A stretch of 64,000 nucleotides of DNA from 3107 sp001483205 (lineage in GTDB: Bacteria > Pseudomonadota > Alphaproteobacteria > Rhodobacterales > Rhodobacteraceae), in assembly GCA_964291375.2 (NCBI GenBank), contig OZ219809.1, positions 930,001-994,000 of the forward strand, written 5' to 3'. Numbering within the stretch: position 1 is the stretch's first letter; each line of letters opens with the position of its first letter. Shown here one piece after another: positions 19,105-27,137 of this stretch. The position numbers were made by a program, and so were the translations under genes. The notes beneath the pieces are model-generated. The model was not told the DNA's origin, ran no database searches, and worked only from the letters and a program-made list of their open reading frames with translations.

Positions 19105-20184
19105 CTAGCCGAGAACGCGGTCGCGCTGGGCGCGATAGGCCCCGATTGACTGCGTAAGCCAGCCGGAACTGTCACGCATCGAGGCGACAAAATTGTCGTA
19201 GATCCTCTTGAACAGCTCATCGCCCATGAACTCATCATAGACTTTCTGCGACGCATCCCCCATCGCGTCCCAAACGCTGTCGGGGAATTGCAGAACCTGC
19301 ACGCCCGCCGCCTGCAAGCGTTGCAGCGCTGCACCGTTGTTCATCAGATACTGGCTGAGATTCCAGATATTGGCGTGGCCCGCGCCGATTTCGATCATTT
19401 GCTGCTGTTGCGGGGTCAGCGATTCAAAGACCTCGAGATTGACCGCCAGCGACAGACCCGCCGCAGGCTCGTGGAAACCGGCGGTGTAGTAGAACTTGGT
19501 GATTTCCTGGAAACCGGCCTTTTCATCCGCCCACGGGCCGATCCACTCGGTGCCGTCAATCGCACCGGAAGCCAGTGCCTGATACACTTCGCCGCCGGGG
19601 ATGTTCTGCACTGACGCGCCCATGTGCCCCAGCGCCTTGCCGCCCAGACCCGGCATCCGGAATTTCAGGCCGTTGAAGTCTTCCGGCCCCTTGATTTCCT
19701 TGCGGAACCAGCCGCCCGCCTGGGTGCCGGTATTCCCGGCAAGGAAGGATTTCAGCCCGAAGATTTCGCCCAGCTCATGGTGCAGGCCGATACCGCCGCC
19801 ATGATAATACCAGTTGTTGAGCTCGGTCGCGGTCATGCCGAAGGGCACCCCGGTGAAGAATGCGAACCCCGGATGCTGGTTGATGAAGTAGTAGTCGGCG
19901 GCGTGATACATGTCTGCCTGACCGGCGGTCACGGCGTCGAACACCTCAAACGCGCCCACAAGCTCGCCCGCCGCCTTGACATCAATCGTCAGGCTGCCGT
20001 CCGACATGGCGTTGATGTTGTCGGCGGTCCGTTGTGCGGCGTCAAACACGCCTGCAAGCCCCCGGCCCCAGCTTGTGACCATGGTGAGCGTTCGTTTGCC
20101 CTGGGCATATGCCGGTGCCGCCAGAGTGGTTGCGGCGGCAGTCCCGCCCAAGGCCGATGTTTTCAGAAAGGAACGACGATCCAT
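19105..20184 (-). CDS. TRAP transporter solute-binding protein (DctP/TakP-like)
   Basis: A 359-residue periplasmic protein that captures the substrate for the permease pair downstream. The N-terminus MDRRSFLKTSALGGTAAA is a Tat signal (RRSFLK) ending APAYAQG. The DctP family arginine and partners lie in the WFRKEIKGPEDFNGLKFRM region, here visible as WFRKEIKG and FNGLKFRMPG, and ALASGAIDGTEWIGPWAD is typical of the group that includes the 2-oxoacid-binding TakP. The true ligand is uncertain (2-oxoacid or other carboxylate). The start follows GGGAGGT; the 117 codons upstream in frame are not part of the protein. Confidence 0.93.
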   Translation of the reverse strand: MDRRSFLKTSALGGTAAATTLAAPAYAQGKRTLTMVTSWGRGLAGVFDAAQRTADNINAMSDGSLTIDVKAAGELVGAFEVFDAVTAGQADMYHAADYYFINQHPGFAFFTGVPFGMTATELNNWYYHGGGIGLHHELGEIFGLKSFLAGNTGTQAGGWFRKEIKGPEDFNGLKFRMPGLGGKALGHMGASVQNIPGGEVYQALASGAIDGTEWIGPWADEKAGFQEITKFYYTAGFHEPAAGLSLAVNLEVFESLTPQQQQMIEIGAGHANIWNLSQYLMNNGAALQRLQAAGVQVLQFPDSVWDAMGDASQKVYDEFMGDELFKRIYDNFVASMRDSSGWLTQSIGAYRAQRDRVLG

Positions 20185-20345
20185 TTCTCTTTTACCTCCC
20201 AAGAGATTCGTCGGCTTTGTGGTGTGCCGACATGAGTGATGCCCAGACACTAACGGGACTTGCGCCGCAAATAAACACCTGAATGCCGGAAAGAGTGTAT
20301 AATGGCGGAAAAGGGGCAGTTTTTGAGCGTTCTTCCGCCCGCCGA

Positions 20346-22121
20346 TCAGAAATTTTCCGCCGCCAGCGCCATCACCGGCCCCGCACCGGATTCGATCCGG
20401 GCAAGGTGCATGGCCGTCGCCGGCAACTGACGGGCCATATAGAACCGCGCGGTGGCCAGTTTCGCCTCGTAAAAGGCGGTGTCGGTCGCGCCGCCCGCAA
20501 GCGCCGCCCGCGCCGCCTTTGCCATCCGCGCCCACATCAGCCCCAGGCAGACATGCCCCATCATGTGCATGAAGTCATATGACCCGGCCAGCGCATCATC
20601 CGGGTTCTTCATGCCGTGCTGCATGAAAAACAGCACGGCCGCCTGCACATCCCCGGCGGCCTTTTGCAGCGGGCCGGTAAACTCTGCCATGCCCGCGTCG
20701 TCACCGCATTCCCCGACAAACCCGCTGACGACCCCCAAAAACGCCTTCATGTGCCTGCCACCATCCTGCGGCAGCTTCCGGCCCACAAGATCAAGCGCCT
20801 GCACCCCGTTCGCGCCCTCATAGATCATGGCGATCCGGGCGTCGCGGGTGAACTGGGACATGCCCGTTTCCTCGATATACCCATGCCCGCCATAAACCTG
20901 CTGGGCCTGAACCGTCATCTCATAGCCCATATCGGTCAGAAAGCCCTTGACCACCGGGGTCAGCAGGCTTGCCAGCCCGTGGGCATCCGCGTCGCCCGAA
21001 CGACGGGCGCGGTCGATCAGCATCCCCCCCCAGGCGACAAAAGCCCGCGCGCCCTCGACAAAGCTCTTCTGGTTCATCAGCAGGCGGCGGATGTCGGGAT
21101 GCACGATGATCGGATCAGCGGGGCCATCGGGGTTTGCCGCCCCGGTCACGCTGCGCCCCTGAAGGCGCTCTTTCGCATAGGCCAGCGCGTTCTGATAGGC
21201 GACCTCGGCCTGGGCCAACCCCTGCATTCCGACCCCTAACCGTGCCTCATTCATCATCGTGAACATGGCGCGCACCCCCTTGTGCGCCTCGCCCAGCAGA
21301 TAGCCCGTCGCCCCGTCATAGTTCATCACGCAGGTGGCGTTGCCGTGAAGCCCCATCTTGGTTTCGATCTTGCCGCAGTTCACGCCGTTCTTCGCCCCCG
21401 GCGAACCATCCTCGCGCAGGATGAATTTCGGCACGATGAACAGGGAAATGCCCTTGATCCCCTCCGGCCCGCCGGGAATTTTGGCCAGCACCAGATGGAT
21501 GATGTTCCCGGCCAGGTCGTGCTCGCCGGATGAGATGAATATCTTCTGCCCGGAAATCCTGTAGCTGCCGTCGTCCTGCGGCACTGCCTTTGTCCGCATC
21601 AGGCCCAGATCGGTGCCGCAATGGGGTTCGGTCAGGTTCATGGTGCCGGTCCAGTCACAGGTGACCATCTGCGGCAGATATGTCGCCTTTTGCGCATCAG
21701 AGCCATGGGCAAGGATCGTCGAACATGCCCCGTGGGTCAGACCCTGATAGAGGGCAAGCGCCTGATTGGCAGAGCTGAAAATCTCATTCAGCGCCGCCCC
21801 CATCAGATAGGGCAACCCCTGCCCGCCATATTCCGTCGGCAAATCCAGCCCGTTCCAGCCCCCCGCCCTGATCTGGCCAAAGGCATCCCTGAACCCGTCC
21901 GGCGTGCGCACCACCCCGTTCTCGAACACACAGCCCTGCCGGTCACCAACCGCGTTCAGCGGGGCCAGGACTTCCCCGGCCATCCGGCCTGCCTCTTCCA
22001 GTATTGCAGAGGTGAAACCGGCGTCCAGTTCGCCATATCCGGGGATGTCGCTGTCACCGACCTTCAGAAGGTCATGCAGCAGAAACTGATATTCACTGAC
22101 CGGGGCGGTATAGCCGGGCAT
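20346..22121 (-). CDS. Acyl-CoA dehydrogenase, long DmdC/FadE-like type
   Basis: A 591-residue flavoprotein. The middle contains MNLTEPHCGTDLGLMRT (FAD/substrate motif) and RISGQKIFISSGEHDL. The motif YGGHGYIEETGMSQFTRDARI carries the usual helix before the C-terminal FAD site, with IYEGANGVQALDL. A C-terminal extension of about 110 residues, as in acyl-CoA dehydrogenases of the DmdC group, follows. Substrates in that group include long-chain acyl-CoA and 3-methylmercaptopropionyl-CoA; this protein cannot be assigned. It is 11 bases downstream of a MerR gene on the same strand and probably in its operon. Confidence 0.92.
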   Translation of the reverse strand: MPGYTAPVSEYQFLLHDLLKVGDSDIPGYGELDAGFTSAILEEAGRMAGEVLAPLNAVGDRQGCVFENGVVRTPDGFRDAFGQIRAGGWNGLDLPTEYGGQGLPYLMGAALNEIFSSANQALALYQGLTHGACSTILAHGSDAQKATYLPQMVTCDWTGTMNLTEPHCGTDLGLMRTKAVPQDDGSYRISGQKIFISSGEHDLAGNIIHLVLAKIPGGPEGIKGISLFIVPKFILREDGSPGAKNGVNCGKIETKMGLHGNATCVMNYDGATGYLLGEAHKGVRAMFTMMNEARLGVGMQGLAQAEVAYQNALAYAKERLQGRSVTGAANPDGPADPIIVHPDIRRLLMNQKSFVEGARAFVAWGGMLIDRARRSGDADAHGLASLLTPVVKGFLTDMGYEMTVQAQQVYGGHGYIEETGMSQFTRDARIAMIYEGANGVQALDLVGRKLPQDGGRHMKAFLGVVSGFVGECGDDAGMAEFTGPLQKAAGDVQAAVLFFMQHGMKNPDDALAGSYDFMHMMGHVCLGLMWARMAKAARAALAGGATDTAFYEAKLATARFYMARQLPATAMHLARIESGAGPVMALAAENF

Positions 22122-22132
22122 CGGGGCCTCCG

Positions 22133-22528
22133 TTAGGGGTTGGGGTGTTCGGACTTCTCCATAGTGGCGATGGCATCTTTGGCCCAGGCGATCTGTTCCT
22201 GCAACTCTTCGATTGCTTCATTGAGCGTCTTTTGCTGCGCGATCATCTCTTCCAGACGCTTGCGGGCCGCCCCATAAGCGGCGGTAAGCTGCTGATGATC
22301 GCCAAGGTCATACAGGTTGAGCAGGCGGCGGATACTCTCGAGACTGAACCCGAAACGCTTGCCCCGCTGGATCAGCTTCAGCCGTGCCCTGTCCTGGGCA
22401 AGATACAGGCGCTTCTTGCCGACCCTCTGGGGGAAAATAAGCTCCTTGGCCTCGTAAAAACGCAATGTGCGCGGCGTGACCTCGAAGGCTTCGCACATTT
22501 CGCTGATGGTCATTTTTTGTTCGGGCAT
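22133..22528 (-). CDS. MerR-family transcriptional regulator (adjacent to acyl-CoA dehydrogenase)
   Basis: A 131-residue protein: the winged helix MTISEMCEAFEVTPRTLRFYE (residues 6-26 in parts EMCEAFEVTP and RTLRFYEAKEL) is followed by LIQRGKRFGFSLESIRRLL and a coiled-coil dimer helix (RLEEMIAQQKTLNEAIEELQEQ, about 85-120). There is no cysteine cluster for metals, which argues against metal sensing. MerR proteins beside acyl-CoA genes often respond to fatty-acid or acyl-CoA signals; this is inference. It precedes the dehydrogenase by 11 bases. The next MerR gene upstream is similar in length and layout. Confidence 0.9.
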   Translation of the reverse strand: MPEQKMTISEMCEAFEVTPRTLRFYEAKELIFPQRVGKKRLYLAQDRARLKLIQRGKRFGFSLESIRRLLNLYDLGDHQQLTAAYGAARKRLEEMIAQQKTLNEAIEELQEQIAWAKDAIATMEKSEHPNP

Positions 22529-22648
22529 CGGGTTTTGACTCGTATTGAGGTTATGAATTTCGTGCCTGCACGATAAGGTGGAATCGACGCCCCGATAAAC
22601 GTTACGTCACGTCACGCTTATGGGCCTCTTTTCGGGGCGTGTGAAGAA

Positions 22649-23032
22649 TCATTTCAGCATCCGCGCGATTTCGTCGCGCAGTTTGCGCAAATCGGCGATT
22701 GTCTCTTCAAGTTCCGCCTGCTTTTTGCCGAGCACGACCAACTGGCGCTCGACAATCCTGTTTCCGGCCTGCAACTGCGCCTGTGTGCCCTCGGTATCAT
22801 AGATGAGCAGCCACTGCCTGATCTCTTCCAGGCTCAGATCAAAGCGACGCCCCCGCAGAATGAGGGTCATGCGCGCGATTTCACGCGGGCCGTAAAAGCG
22901 GCTGGACCCTTCCCTTTCCGGGGCGAGAAGCTCGATATATTCATAATAGCGCAACGTGCGGGGGGTCACGTCGAAACGCGCGCACATCTCTCTGAAGCTC
23001 AGGCGGGGTTTGTCTTTCGGGGTGCTGTTCAT
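22649..23032 (-). CDS. Second MerR-family transcriptional regulator
   Basis: A 127-residue protein with FREMCARFDVTPRTLRYYE (winged helix, residues 13-31), RGRRFDLSLEEIRQWLLIYD and a C-terminal coiled coil (KKQAELEETIADLRKLRDEI). It is clearly paralogous to the MerR gene at 22133, 120 bases downstream on the same strand, so the pair may have arisen by duplication. The spacer between the genes holds ACGTTACGTCACGTCACG (near 22600-22617), a possible operator or overlapping half-sites. Repeat copy E lies upstream. Confidence 0.9.
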   Translation of the reverse strand: MNSTPKDKPRLSFREMCARFDVTPRTLRYYEYIELLAPEREGSSRFYGPREIARMTLILRGRRFDLSLEEIRQWLLIYDTEGTQAQLQAGNRIVERQLVVLGKKQAELEETIADLRKLRDEIARMLK

Positions 23033-23180
23033 CGGTGCAGTTCTGTCGGGGCAAGGTCGGGCCGTCGGGGGTCAGGGGTCAGCCTTGCCCCTTAAAGGCT
23101 GGTCATCCGGGATGGGAAGTGCAAGGGGCTTGCGCCGGGCATTTCCCCCGCCATAACAGAGCGAATGAGAAAATATTCAC

Positions 23181-23391
23181 AAGACCTCTGCATATTGGCC
23201 GGACCGGGCAGCCGCCTGCCTGGGCGGGCGCTGTTCCCGACAGTCCATATTGGTGATGTCTTTGCCATAAAGTCCATATGCTGCAAAGAGTTAAGAGGTT
23301 TAGAGCGCCTGCCGGGGGGCAGGCAGGCGCTGCCCGGCGTGCCGCCGGGCGGGACGGGTTGGCCACTGACGCGCTATGATACAGGGGTCTT
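23181..23391 (+). repeat. Dispersed 211-bp inverted-repeat element, copy E, with possible 5-bp target duplication
   Basis: It has the same length as copies A and K. The left end AAGACCTCTGCATATTGG is intact; the right end CTATGATACAGGGGTCTT is diverged. TTCAC stands directly on both sides (23176-23180 and 23392-23396), which looks like a target-site duplication, although a 5-bp match can arise by chance. It fills most of the gap between the second MerR gene and the MATE gene. Confidence 0.82.
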
Positions 23392-23484
23392 TTCACTTCA
23401 GCGGGTGCGACTTTATGTCCCGGCATCCGGTCAGGACGCGGGGCCTGTCGCCAGGGCCGGGCCTTTCCCGATGGCAGGCCGGAC

Positions 23485-24810
23485 ATGAGCCCACAGGCCG
23501 ACGCCCCGCTCACCCACCGGCGGATATTCAGGATCGCCGCCCCCATCGTGCTGTCGAATGCCACAGTGCCGATTCTGGGCGCGGTCGATACCGGCGTTGT
23601 CGGCCAGATGGGTCTTGCCGCGCCCATCGGGGCCGTGGGGGTGGGGGCGATCATCCTGTCCACGCTCTACTGGACATTCGGCTTTCTGCGCATGGGCACC
23701 ACCGGGCTGGTGGCGCAGGCGCGCGGCGCGGGGGACGCGGCAGAGGCCGGGGCACTGCTGATGCGCGGGCTGATGATCGGTGCGGCGGGGGGTGCTCTGT
23801 TCATCCTGTCTCAGGTGCTGTTGTTCCGGGGTGCGTTCGCGCTGGCCCCCGCATCAGAAGAGGTCGAGACCCTCGCCCGCGCCTATATGTCGATCCGCAT
23901 TCAGGGCGCGCCCGCGACCATCGCGCTCTATGCGGTCACCGGCTGGCTGATCGCGCAGGAACGCACGACCGGGGTGCTGATCCTGCAACTGTGGATGAAC
24001 GGGCTGAACATCCTTTTGGATGTGGTGTTTGTGCTTGGCCTTGGCTGGGGGGTCGAAGGCGTTGCCCTGGCGACGCTTGCTGCCGAGTGGACCGGGCTGG
24101 CGTTGGGGCTGTGGCTGTGCCGCGCCGCGTTCGCTGGCAGGCAATGGCGGGACTGGGGCCGGGTCTTTGATCCGTCCCGTCTGCGGCGGATGCTGGCGGT
24201 CAATACCGATCTTATGATCCGCTCGGTCCTGCTGACCCTTTCCTTCGCCGCTTTCCTGTTTCTGGGCGCAGGGCTGGGCGATGTCACCCTGGCGGCCAAT
24301 CAGGTGCTGTTGCAGTTTCTCCAGATCACCGCGTTTGCGCTTGACGGGTTTGCCTTTGCGGCAGAGGCGCTTGTGGGGGCGGCAGTGGGTGCAGGGGCGC
24401 GGGGAAGGCTCCGGCGTGTGGCGGTGATGACCGCGCAATGGGCGGCGGGCGCGGCGCTGGCGCTGGGGGTTTTATTCTTTGCCCTGGGGCCGGTGCTGAT
24501 CGACCTGATGAGCACGGCGCCAGAGGTCAGGCTGACGGCGCGGGCCTATCTTTTCTGGGCGGCGCTGGCCCCGGCTATCGGGGCGGCGGCATGGATGCTT
24601 GACGGCATTTATATCGGCGCGACCTGGACCAGAGAGATGCGGCGGATGATGGTGCTGTCGGTGGTCGTGTATGCGGGGGCGACGGCGGTGTTGCTGCCCG
24701 TGTTCGGCAATCATGGCCTCTGGGGGGCGTTGATGGTCCTCAATGCGGCGCGCGGGGTGACGCTGGGCTGGCGCTATCCGGGGCTGGAGGCCGGGGTGGG
24801 CCGCCGCTGA
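23485..24810 (+). CDS. MATE-family multidrug/metabolite efflux transporter
   Basis: A 441-residue inner-membrane protein with about twelve hydrophobic segments arranged as two six-helix halves. MATE features are APIVLSNATVPILGAVDTGVVG in helix 1 (as in DinF-type MATEs) and the GTTGLVAQARGAGD segment after helix 2, with the second half beginning MLAVNTDLMIRSVLL. MATE pumps expel cationic drugs or metabolites using Na+ or H+. This sequence looks closer to the DinF branch than to NorM, but that is a visual judgement. It lies between repeat copies E and F. Confidence 0.9.
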   Translation: MSPQADAPLTHRRIFRIAAPIVLSNATVPILGAVDTGVVGQMGLAAPIGAVGVGAIILSTLYWTFGFLRMGTTGLVAQARGAGDAAEAGALLMRGLMIGAAGGALFILSQVLLFRGAFALAPASEEVETLARAYMSIRIQGAPATIALYAVTGWLIAQERTTGVLILQLWMNGLNILLDVVFVLGLGWGVEGVALATLAAEWTGLALGLWLCRAAFAGRQWRDWGRVFDPSRLRRMLAVNTDLMIRSVLLTLSFAAFLFLGAGLGDVTLAANQVLLQFLQITAFALDGFAFAAEALVGAAVGAGARGRLRRVAVMTAQWAAGAALALGVLFFALGPVLIDLMSTAPEVRLTARAYLFWAALAPAIGAAAWMLDGIYIGATWTREMRRMMVLSVVVYAGATAVLLPVFGNHGLWGALMVLNAARGVTLGWRYPGLEAGVGRR

Positions 24811-24818
24811 CCGTCAGG

Positions 24819-25083
24819 AAGACCTATGGATAATAGCGTATAGGTCGCCAAACCGCCCGCCCGGCTCTTGCGTCGGGCAGCGCCTTGGGTCTCCGCCCGT
24901 TCGGCCCTGAAACGGTCCTCCGGACCGTTTCCAAGACGGGCCTCACCCCCCGGCAGGTGCTTTGAACGCCTCAATCCTTTGGGGCGTATGGGCTTTATAG
25001 AAAGACCATCGCCAATTTGGACTGCCAGAAAAAGCGCCCGCCCAGGCAGGCGGCTGCCCGGCTCGGCCAATAGGTCAGAGGTT
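24819..25083 (-). repeat. Dispersed inverted-repeat element, copy F (long form, reverse orientation)
   Basis: It starts AAGACCTATGGATAATAG, nine bases after the MATE stop, and ends CAGAGGTT. Read on the minus strand it matches long copy C through the GAAACGGTCCGGAGGACC hairpin, CGTATGGGCTTTATAGAAAG complement and GGCAGCCGCCTGCC arm. The minus-strand reading gives the same order of parts as C. Confidence 0.8.
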
Positions 25084-25215
25084 ATGCCCTTATCCGCGGA
25101 TAAGACTGTATCGCCCCCAAATGTCCCGCCCGGTCGCAAGACCGGGCCGCGCCGACCCGCCCCCCAACGGGGCGGCGCGTTCACGCCCCCCCAAGCGGGC
25201 CGGACGCGGCCTTTC
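25084..25215 (-). repeat. Degenerate second repeat unit joined to copy F
   Basis: It holds the third CTTATCCGCGGATAAG palindrome (25089-25104), then GACTGTATCGCCCCCAAATG and CCCGCCCGGTCGCAAGACCG, which are the inverted right end of the family, and a GC-rich CCAACGGGGCGGCGCG tail. The next 110 bases up to the pyrD stop hold nothing I can identify. Confidence 0.6.
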
Positions 25216-25326
25216 GGGTTGTTTGCGTATCTGCCTCAGGCAAAACGTTTACCACCTGTGCCTTGGCAGGATCAGGGCTGAAACATGTGATCGATTTTAC
25301 GTCGCCACGCTATATGCACAGGCCTC

Positions 25327-26415
25327 TCACAGCCAGTCGTCGCGCCCGGTCCCGACCGCCTCGGCAACCGTCGCAAACCCGTCGCGGGCCAGCAACGCCT
25401 CCAGCCCCCCGGCGATCCGCCCGACAAGCGACAGGCCCTCATACACCATCGCGGTATAAAGCTGCACCGCCGTCGCCCCGGCGCGGATTTTCTGATAGGC
25501 GTCCTCTGCCGAGCCAATCCCCCCCACCCCGATCAGCGGCAGCCCGCCCCCGGTCAACCGGGAAAGCCGCGCCAGCACACGGGTCGATTTGCCGAACAGC
25601 GGCGCGCCGGACAACCCGCCGGGCTGATCACGCTCCGGGCTTTGCAGACCGCCGCGCTCAACCGTCGTATTGGTGGCGATGATCCCGTGGATACCGGCGG
25701 CCATCCCCACCCCGGCGATGTCCTCAAGCGCCCCGTCGCTCAGATCCGGCGCGACCTTCAGGAACACCGGCACCGGGCGGGCCAGCTCTGCCCGTGTCGC
25801 CATCACCCGCGCCAGCACCGCCCGCAGCGCCCCCTCGCCTTGCAGGTCACGCAACCCCTCGGTGTTGGGCGACGACACATTGACGGTGGCAAAGTCGATA
25901 TGCGCCCCGCAACAGGCCAGCACACGGGCAAAATCCGCCGCCCGGTCGGGGCTGTCCCGGTTAGCACCGAGGTTCAGGCCGATCACCCCCCTGCCCTTTC
26001 CCGGCCTGCGGGCGCGAGTGCGGGCCAGCCGCGCCCCCACCCGTTCCATCCCGTCATTGTTAAAGCCGAACCGGTTGATGACCGCGCGGTCCTCGCTCAG
26101 GCGAAACAGCCGCGCCCCGGCATTGCCCGGCTGCGGCTGCGGGGTGACCGCGCCGACCTCAACAAACCCGAAACCGGCGCGCAACAGCGGGGCCGTGGCC
26201 TCGGCGTTCTTGTCATAGCCCGCCGCCAGACCGACCGGATTGGGCAGGGTCAGCCCGGCCAGCCGGGTGACAAGGCGCGGCGAGGTGACCGCCCCGGCCC
26301 CCGCCCCCGGCAACGGCACCAGCCCCAGCCTGAGCGCCCGGATCGACAGGGCGTGCGCGCGCTCCGGCTCAACCCTGTGCAACGCGGCGAGCGCCAGCCG
26401 TTCGCGCAGGCTCAT
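25327..26415 (-). CDS. pyrD: Dihydroorotate dehydrogenase (quinone), class 2
   Basis: A 362-residue FMN enzyme that oxidises dihydroorotate to orotate with membrane quinone, the fourth step of pyrimidine synthesis. The class 2 helical N-terminus (residues 1-40) is present. NPVGLAAGYDKNAEA, NRFGFNNDGM, NVSSPNTEGLRDLQ (with the class 2 catalytic serine in that loop), NTTVERGG and VGGIGSAEDAYQKIRAGA are clear family motifs. The start at 26415 overlaps the stop of the DUF952 gene as ATGA, so the two are translationally coupled. The 40 codons upstream in frame belong to that gene's shadow. Confidence 0.96.
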   Translation of the reverse strand: MSLRERLALAALHRVEPERAHALSIRALRLGLVPLPGAGAGAVTSPRLVTRLAGLTLPNPVGLAAGYDKNAEATAPLLRAGFGFVEVGAVTPQPQPGNAGARLFRLSEDRAVINRFGFNNDGMERVGARLARTRARRPGKGRGVIGLNLGANRDSPDRAADFARVLACCGAHIDFATVNVSSPNTEGLRDLQGEGALRAVLARVMATRAELARPVPVFLKVAPDLSDGALEDIAGVGMAAGIHGIIATNTTVERGGLQSPERDQPGGLSGAPLFGKSTRVLARLSRLTGGGLPLIGVGGIGSAEDAYQKIRAGATAVQLYTAMVYEGLSLVGRIAGGLEALLARDGFATVAEAVGTGRDDWL

Positions 26416-26750
26416 GTCATGTCCCCCGGCAGGATATGCCCGTTCGGGCCAAGGGGCAGCGGGCGCGCCCACAACACATCCGCCAGACGCAGCGCCCGGT
26501 AGAGATGCGGGAAGAGCGCCCCGCCGCGCGCGCATTCCCAGCGGAGATCATCGCCCATGGCCCCCGCGTCGCAGGCGGCGAGGATCAGGCCGTCCTGATC
26601 GGCGAAATGCCGGGCGGCGGTCCCGGCGACCTGCGCGGCGGCAGAGAAATGGATGAAGCCGTCGGCCAGATCAACCGGAGAGCCGCGGGTTTCCCCCGCC
26701 CGGTTCAGCTCGGCCCATTCGGGGGCGCGGAATATCTTGTAGATCGGCAT
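26412..26750 (-). CDS. DUF952 domain protein
   Basis: A 112-residue protein that is almost entirely the DUF952 domain: YKIFRAPEWAEL at the start, DLADGFIHFSAAAQVAGTA and FPHLYRAL near the end. The fold is related to glutathione-S-transferase-like or ADP-ribosyl-related small domains in some classifications, but no function is established. It overlaps pyrD by four bases and precedes it in the operon; such DUF952-pyrD pairs suggest a shared transcript rather than a shared pathway. Confidence 0.88.
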   Translation of the reverse strand: MPIYKIFRAPEWAELNRAGETRGSPVDLADGFIHFSAAAQVAGTAARHFADQDGLILAACDAGAMGDDLRWECARGGALFPHLYRALRLADVLWARPLPLGPNGHILPGDMT

Positions 26751-26787
26751 GAGGCCCGGATGCCCGATGCGCCGGGTGGGGTCAAGT

Positions 26788-26821
26788 GTTGGGGGGGATG
26801 GGCCATGATGCAGAGGTCTTT
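26788..26821 (+). repeat. Remnant right end of the dispersed repeat, copy G
   Basis: Only GTTGGGGGGGATGGGCC and ATGATGCAGAGGTCTTT remain, matching the right end of the family (TTTGGGGGGCGATA, TTATGCAGAGGTCTT). It lies 38 bases upstream of the DUF952 start and could affect its promoter. Confidence 0.6.
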
Positions 26822-26996
26822 ATGATAAATCGTAGCCATTGACCGACAACCCGGCAACCGGGTAAGCTCTTCATCGGAAATCAACATGAACCCGCTTTGC
26901 CGGGTCGCCTGCTGAATACAACAGCCCTTGTCCCGGCATGGGGTAGCCCCATCTTCGGCGCGTTCGGGGCCAAGCGCGACGAGTAGCCGGAAACAG

Positions 26997-27033
26997 GGAT
27001 ACCCGCCTGTTGGCGCGGGCGGGTATCCGTTTT
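26997..27033 (+). terminator. Strong intrinsic terminator in the leader of the 5'-nucleotidase gene
   Basis: GGATACCCGCC (26997-27007) pairs perfectly with GGCGGGTATCC (27018-27028) over 11 bp, followed by GTTTTC. It lies 104 bases before the nucleotidase ATG, and no recognised gene lies upstream on this strand, so it ends a short transcript or acts as an attenuator. A CCCGG-CAA-CCGGG hairpin and a ten-codon ORF (MNPLCRVAC, 26886-26915) precede it. Confidence 0.7.
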
Positions 27034-27137
27034 CATACGAATGCGTCAGGCGGGGGCAGGCACGGGCTTGTCACAACACTTTGACACGCGCCGCATATGG
27101 GGTCAGACTCAACATACCCGAACAGAGGAGCCCCGCC

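Noticed and set aside
26928..27137. Longer start for the 5'-nucleotidase at 26928
   Set aside because: It would translate through a strong terminator hairpin and precede the signal peptide; the ATG at 27138 has a good ribosome site.
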